From Prevotella sp. UBA3675 (lineage in GTDB: Bacteria > Bacteroidota > Bacteroidia > Bacteroidales > Bacteroidaceae): a stretch of 31,249 nucleotides of DNA. The stretch spans positions 64,178 through 95,426 of the forward strand of contig DFJI01000040.1 in NCBI GenBank assembly GCA_002372235.1. The letters run 5' to 3'. Positions 27,523 to 31,249 of the stretch are shown in pieces (the stretch's first letter is position 1; the number at the start of each line of letters is the position of its first letter). The notes beneath the pieces were generated by a model that was not told the origin of the DNA, did not search any database, and worked only from the letters and a program-made list of their open reading frames with translations. A program made the position numbers and the translations under genes.

Positions 27523-30348
27523 TTACTCCTCCGGCAGCATGATGACCTCAGCACGGTCGCAGCCCTTGAGCAGTTCCTTCATGAAGTTCATGACGGTCTC
27601 GGGCGTCTGAGCCTCCACGGTCTTCTTGTAGTCGGTGTAGAAATCCACTCCGTAGTCGCGCAGACGGCTGATCTGGCGAATCCAGAAGTTGTTGGTCTTG
27701 GCCTCGTCGTCGATGGCCTTGAGCATGTACTCCTTCACCTTGTTGAGCTTCTCCAACTCAACGGCCTTGGTCAGTCCCTGTACCTCATCGCCCATGATCT
27801 TCACGGCAATGTCGCCTTTCTCGGGCTTCATGGGGCAATATACGAGCACGGAGCCTACGGTGCGGTAGTCGTCGCGCGAGAGTCCGGCCTGAGCCATCAC
27901 TGAGTAGGCGGCGCTGGCCTCCTCACGAATCTTCTCGGTGTAGAGCATGGTGAGAATCTGTCCGGCCATCGAGGCGCGAATGCTGTTCTCGAGCGTGTAC
28001 TTCATCTTGTCGTTCTTCCATACCATCACGGCGATAGCCTTCGGGGTCTCCATCTTGCGCTTGAAGTTGTTCTTCACGTCGCCCTTGAACGAATCCTCTA
28101 CGTCCTTACCCTTCTTCACGGTCTTGGCATCGCCGGGCAGCGAAGCCAGATACTGCTCGATGAGCGGGCGCAGCTTAGCCTCGTCGTAGTTGCCGATGAT
28201 GGTGAAGGTGAAGGCAGCGGCGTTCTGCGTCTGCTCCTTGGCCATCTGCAGCATGCGGTCGTAGTTGACCAGCTTCAGGTCATCGACATTCATCGGAGCG
28301 AATCGCTTCGAGTGGTTCTGCACGGTGAGCGTGAGCGAATCGCTGAACACGGCCTCGGGCTGCAGCAGCTTGTTCTTCAGCATCAGCTCGGTGGTCTTCA
28401 TGGTGTTGTCGTAAGACTCTTGGTCCTTGTTGATCTTGGTGAAGTAGAGATAGACGAGCTGCAGCATCGTCTCAACGTCGTTAGGAGTTGACGAGCCGGT
28501 GATGTTGATACGGTCGGTGCCGAGCATCATGCTGGCGCTGGCAATCTTTCCGGCCAGTGCCTTCTCCAGTTCGGTGTGCGAGAAGTTGCCCAGTCCGCTG
28601 GCCTCGATGGCATCGTCGAACATCTTGATGTTGGCAAAGTCGCTCTCGCCATAGAGCGACGAGCCGCCAAAGCCTTCGCCGGCAATGATGACCTGGTCCT
28701 TCTTCAGGTCGGTCTGCTTGAGCACCACGGTAGCGCCGTTCGAGAGCTTCAGCTCCTTATAGTCGAACTTCTTGCCGGCCACTTCCTTCACAATCTTTCC
28801 GGCCTTGGGCAGGGCGGTGATGAGGGGCTCGTCCTTCACGTTGTCCACGTAGGCTTCCAGCTTCTCGGCGCGTGCCTCGGCCATTGCCTTCTTCAGGCTC
28901 TCAGGCGTGGGATAGACGGCTCCGTCCTTCTCCTGGTTCATGTTGAGCACCACCATGTTCGAGTCGGTAGCGGTCACGAACTCCTTCATCAGTTCGTTGA
29001 CGGCCTCAACGGGCATCATCGGCACAATCTGCTTCATCACCTGATAGTAGTCGTCGAGCGAGGGGATGGGCTCTTTGTCGAGATAGTGGTTCACGTACTG
29101 GCGGCAGAACTGGTTGTTGTAGCGCTTGTCCTTGTTGCTGTACTGCTTGTCGAGCTGGCTCATGAAATTCTGCTGATAGCGCTTATACTCGGTGGCGGTG
29201 AATCCGAACTCAGCGGCGCGGCGAGCCTCGATGAAGGCGGCCTTCATGGCAGCCTCGGTCTGGCCCTCCTTGGGCAGGGCATCGACTGTGAAGGCATCCT
29301 TCGTCTTCGAGAACAGGTACTGTCCGTAGCTGGCGCTGGCCTGCAGGTAGGGGCATTCGGGCTTCTGAGCCAGTTCGGCCATGCGGTCGTTGAGCATGCC
29401 GATGGCAGCATCCTTCATGTAGTCGATGACGAGGTACTGCATGTTGGTCTTGATCTCCTCGGGGATGGGATCGCTCTTGAAGAACACCTCCACGATGCTG
29501 TACTGCATCTCCTTGTCCTTGTCCACAACGAAGATGGGCTCGTTGTTGTCGGGCACCTGCTCAGCCACGACGGGAGCGGGGTTCTCCGGCATCTTGATGG
29601 GGGCGAAGAGCGCCTTGATCTTCTGCTCCACTTTGTCCACGTCAACGTCGCCCACCACGATGATGGCCTGATTGTCGGGGCGATACCACTTCTCATAGTA
29701 GTCGCGCAGCACCTGGGGCTTGAAGTTGTCGATGATTTCCATCAGGCCGATGGGCATGCGGTGACCGTACTTCGAGCCGGGATAGAGCTGAGGCAGGTCG
29801 CGCTCCAGCATGCGCATGGTGGCACTGGTGCGCAGTCGCCACTCCTCGTGAATCACGCCGCGCTCCTTCTGAATCTCCTCCGGCTCCAGCAGCAGGCCGT
29901 CGGCCCAGTCGTGCAGGATGAGCAGGCAGGAGTCCACGATGCCCTCGCGTGTGGTGGGTACGTTCGAGATGTTATAGACCGTCTGGTCTATCGAGGTGTA
30001 GGCGTTCAGGTCGCGTCCGAACTTCACGCCGATGGTCTCACACCACTTCACGATGTCGTTGCCCTTGAAGTGCTCCGTTCCGTTGAAGCACATGTGCTCC
30101 AAGAAGTGGGCCAGACCGCGCTGCTGGTCGTTCTCCTGAATAGAGCCCACGCGCTGAGCGATGTAGAACTCGGCACGCTGTTCGGGCCAGTTGTTGAAAC
30201 GGATGTAGTAAGTGAGTCCGTTGTCCAGTTTTCCCATGCGCACGTCCTTATCGACGGGGATGGGCGGCATCTGTTGTGCCGTCACGGCTGCTGCGCCCGC
30301 CACGAGCAAGGCGGCAACTGCCAGCATGTTTTTGAAGAATTTCTTCAT
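27523..30348 (-). CDS. Secreted M16 family zinc metallopeptidase (insulinase/pitrilysin-like)
   Basis: The 941-residue protein has a signal peptide (MKKFFKNMLAVAALLVAGAAAVTAQ) and the inverted zinc motif HFLEH at 81-85 (HxxEH). The sequence continues in the order of M16 proteins, with an active N-terminal domain and an inactive C-terminal half with repeated similar domains (LANKxS-like RFAPMNVDDLKLV, and KAIAVMVWKNDKMKYTLENSIRASMAGQIL). M16 enzymes degrade peptides inside a closed chamber; a periplasmic peptide-degrading role is likely. It is followed on the same strand by rpoD's terminator and lies downstream of the LytTR regulator with 130 bp between them, which includes a nonamer array. 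Whether it shares that mRNA is open. Confidence 0.95.
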   Translation of the reverse strand: MKKFFKNMLAVAALLVAGAAAVTAQQMPPIPVDKDVRMGKLDNGLTYYIRFNNWPEQRAEFYIAQRVGSIQENDQQRGLAHFLEHMCFNGTEHFKGNDIVKWCETIGVKFGRDLNAYTSIDQTVYNISNVPTTREGIVDSCLLILHDWADGLLLEPEEIQKERGVIHEEWRLRTSATMRMLERDLPQLYPGSKYGHRMPIGLMEIIDNFKPQVLRDYYEKWYRPDNQAIIVVGDVDVDKVEQKIKALFAPIKMPENPAPVVAEQVPDNNEPIFVVDKDKEMQYSIVEVFFKSDPIPEEIKTNMQYLVIDYMKDAAIGMLNDRMAELAQKPECPYLQASASYGQYLFSKTKDAFTVDALPKEGQTEAAMKAAFIEARRAAEFGFTATEYKRYQQNFMSQLDKQYSNKDKRYNNQFCRQYVNHYLDKEPIPSLDDYYQVMKQIVPMMPVEAVNELMKEFVTATDSNMVVLNMNQEKDGAVYPTPESLKKAMAEARAEKLEAYVDNVKDEPLITALPKAGKIVKEVAGKKFDYKELKLSNGATVVLKQTDLKKDQVIIAGEGFGGSSLYGESDFANIKMFDDAIEASGLGNFSHTELEKALAGKIASASMMLGTDRINITGSSTPNDVETMLQLVYLYFTKINKDQESYDNTMKTTELMLKNKLLQPEAVFSDSLTLTVQNHSKRFAPMNVDDLKLVNYDRMLQMAKEQTQNAAAFTFTIIGNYDEAKLRPLIEQYLASLPGDAKTVKKGKDVEDSFKGDVKNNFKRKMETPKAIAVMVWKNDKMKYTLENSIRASMAGQILTMLYTEKIREEASAAYSVMAQAGLSRDDYRTVGSVLVYCPMKPEKGDIAVKIMGDEVQGLTKAVELEKLNKVKEYMLKAIDDEAKTNNFWIRQISRLRDYGVDFYTDYKKTVEAQTPETVMNFMKELLKGCDRAEVIMLPEE

Positions 30349-30394
30349 AATTAAACTTTAGTTTGTAAATAAAATAAAATGATGTGTTTTTTTT

Positions 30395-30480
30395 GAGTTC
30401 TCCGAGTTCTCTGAGTTCTCCGAGCTCTCCGAGTTCTCTGAGTCCTCCGAGTTCTCCGAGCTCTCTGAGTCCTCCGAGCT
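30395..30480 (-). repeat. GAGNNCTC nonamer array between the LytTR regulator and M16 genes (9 units)
   Basis: Nine full 9-bp units and one partial unit cover the space just after the LytTR stop codon, which itself overlaps the partial unit (TAG at 30481-30479). On the plus strand NN is TT, TT, TT, CT, TT, TC, TT, CT, TC. All units match GAG-NN-CTC with no mismatch, the least degenerate array in the window. Confidence 0.95.
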
Positions 30481-31237
30481 ATAGATTATAGAATGTTGAC
30501 ATGAAGCTGGATCGGAAGCTTTTGCTGATGTGCAGCTCGGTGATGTTGTCGAGTGGCGGTCTGAGCCTACATTGGTTCTCCACCACGCCGCTGATGTGTT
30601 GTACGTTGACGATGTAGCCCTTGTGTATCTGTACGAAATAGCGCGAATAGGCCAGGATGGTGTCGGCAGTGGTGCGATGGCGCAGCTGGTGATTCTTGCC
30701 CTCCTTGGTGACGATCTCCCAGATGCGGTGCTCGCCGTCGAAGCGGAAGAAGGCAATGTCATCGAAGCGCAGCACGGTGTGCTCATTGAACTGGTTGACC
30801 ACCATCACGTTGGGCATGATCGTGCTTTCCGAGGGAACGGCCTGCTGAATGTTGCTCAGTCGGTTCTCGTAGTAGCGGGTCATTATCTTGGCCAGTTCCT
30901 GCTTGCTGGCCGGCTTCAGCATGTAGTCGAAGGCTTGCTGCCGCAGTGCCTCGAGCATGTACTTGTCGTAGCCGGTGTAGAACACCACCTTCATGTCGGG
31001 CTTCACCTGCGGGCGAATCGTGGCACAGAAGTCTATGCCCGACATCGATGGCATCTCTACGTCGAGAAACAGCAGGTCGGGTTCTTTGTCTATGATTTCG
31101 TCGCTCACTTCCTCAGTGGCATCGGTGGCCGTGCCGATAATCTCTACTGAGTAGCTTTTCAGCAGCTTGAGTAGCAGGGCGGTTGAGTTCTGGTCGTCAT
31201 CTACGACAAAAGCTCTTACAAGTCGTTTCACTTCCAT
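30479..31237 (-). CDS. LytTR-family response regulator
   Basis: The 252-residue protein has a receiver domain: VRAFVVDDDQNSTALLLKLL, the phospho-Asp in DLLFLDVEMPSMSGIDF, a Thr in VFYTGYDKY, and the Lys in YMLKPASKQEL. A LytTR DNA-binding domain follows, with FRFDGEHRIWEIVT, RTTADTILAYSRYFVQIHKGYIVNV and ITELHISKSF. Such regulators bind DNA as dimers, usually with a partner kinase that may lie just beyond the right edge. The ATG at 31237 is preferred; the frame is open a little further but no upstream ATG is available. The stop codon overlaps the nonamer array, and the M16 gene lies 130 bp downstream on the same strand. Confidence 0.93.
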   Translation of the reverse strand: MEVKRLVRAFVVDDDQNSTALLLKLLKSYSVEIIGTATDATEEVSDEIIDKEPDLLFLDVEMPSMSGIDFCATIRPQVKPDMKVVFYTGYDKYMLEALRQQAFDYMLKPASKQELAKIMTRYYENRLSNIQQAVPSESTIMPNVMVVNQFNEHTVLRFDDIAFFRFDGEHRIWEIVTKEGKNHQLRHRTTADTILAYSRYFVQIHKGYIVNVQHISGVVENQCRLRPPLDNITELHISKSFRSSFMSTFYNL

Positions 31238-31249
31238 GTTCAAAACATT

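Noticed and set aside
28576..30354. 592-codon open frame on the plus strand antisense to the M16 gene
   Set aside because: It lies wholly opposite the clear M16 protease, has a low-complexity Leu/His/Val-rich sequence and no start context, and is a shadow of codon bias.
2750..30480. CRISPR arrays
   Set aside because: The tandem arrays have short units (9, 10, 21 or 22 bp) with no unique spacers between repeats, and no cas genes are present.
30358..30786. Reading frame with E-x-S tail overlapping the LytTR gene in another frame
   Set aside because: It reads the nonamer array in a frame unlinked to the LytTR gene and overlaps that well-supported gene.

Overview
The window comes from a member of the Bacteroidota, most likely a Prevotellaceae-type Bacteroidales. 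The support is repeated Bacteroidota-type promoters (TTTG, about 20 bp, TAnnTTTG), almost no Shine-Dalgarno sites, a 290-residue primary sigma factor without region 1.1, a fused SecDF, an HTCS-type hybrid kinase/AraC regulator and M16/LytTR families typical of the phylum. The species cannot be named from sequence alone. Most genes are chromosomal housekeeping genes, and no transposase, integrase or phage gene was seen.

Layout: (1) 2-2381, the tail of one NSS symporter, a complete second NSS symporter and a membrane-anchored helix-hairpin-helix protein, coupled by overlapping stops and starts. (2) 2438-4548, prmC-recX-comF operon, followed by a 22-bp dyad repeat array. (3) 4826-8697, pyrE, an SRPBCC protein, a HEPN/MNT toxin-antitoxin pair, argH and a lipoprotein. 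(4) 8813-9233, tRNA-Leu(UAA) and HU, convergent on one hairpin. (5) 9441-14527, rhomboid, EEP phosphatase and secDF. (6) 14693-16019, an M15 peptidase convergent with a lipoprotein, separated by a G-rich 10-bp array. (7) 16128-18240, a hybrid kinase/AraC regulator without sensor domain, flanked by two candidate small RNAs. (8) 18269-22417 on the minus strand, a Cthe_2159-like carbohydrate-binding protein, mutY and a Cys/Lys-rich secreted protein. (9) 22606-26411, three glycosyltransferases around a 555-bp regulatory region holding a candidate ~300-nt RNA. (10) 26551-31237, rpoD, an M16 protease and a LytTR response regulator.

The most unusual feature is a family of tandem nonamers with the pattern GAG-NN-CTC-N, an 8-bp dyad plus one spacer base. 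Arrays occur in frame inside prmC, secDF and the carbohydrate-binding protein, where they encode (E-x-S)n. They also occur directly after the stop codons of the carbohydrate-binding protein and the LytTR regulator. The Cys/Lys-rich protein carries a diverged version encoding (E/K)-C-S. Because the hosts are a cytoplasmic enzyme, a membrane translocase, a secreted protein and non-coding DNA, the repeat looks like a DNA-level element that spreads or expands where it does least harm. Two other gene ends (comF and the M15 peptidase) carry unrelated arrays of 22-bp and 10-bp period, also starting at the stop codon. A perfect 39-bp inverted repeat also carries two outward-facing promoters about 2.7 kb apart.
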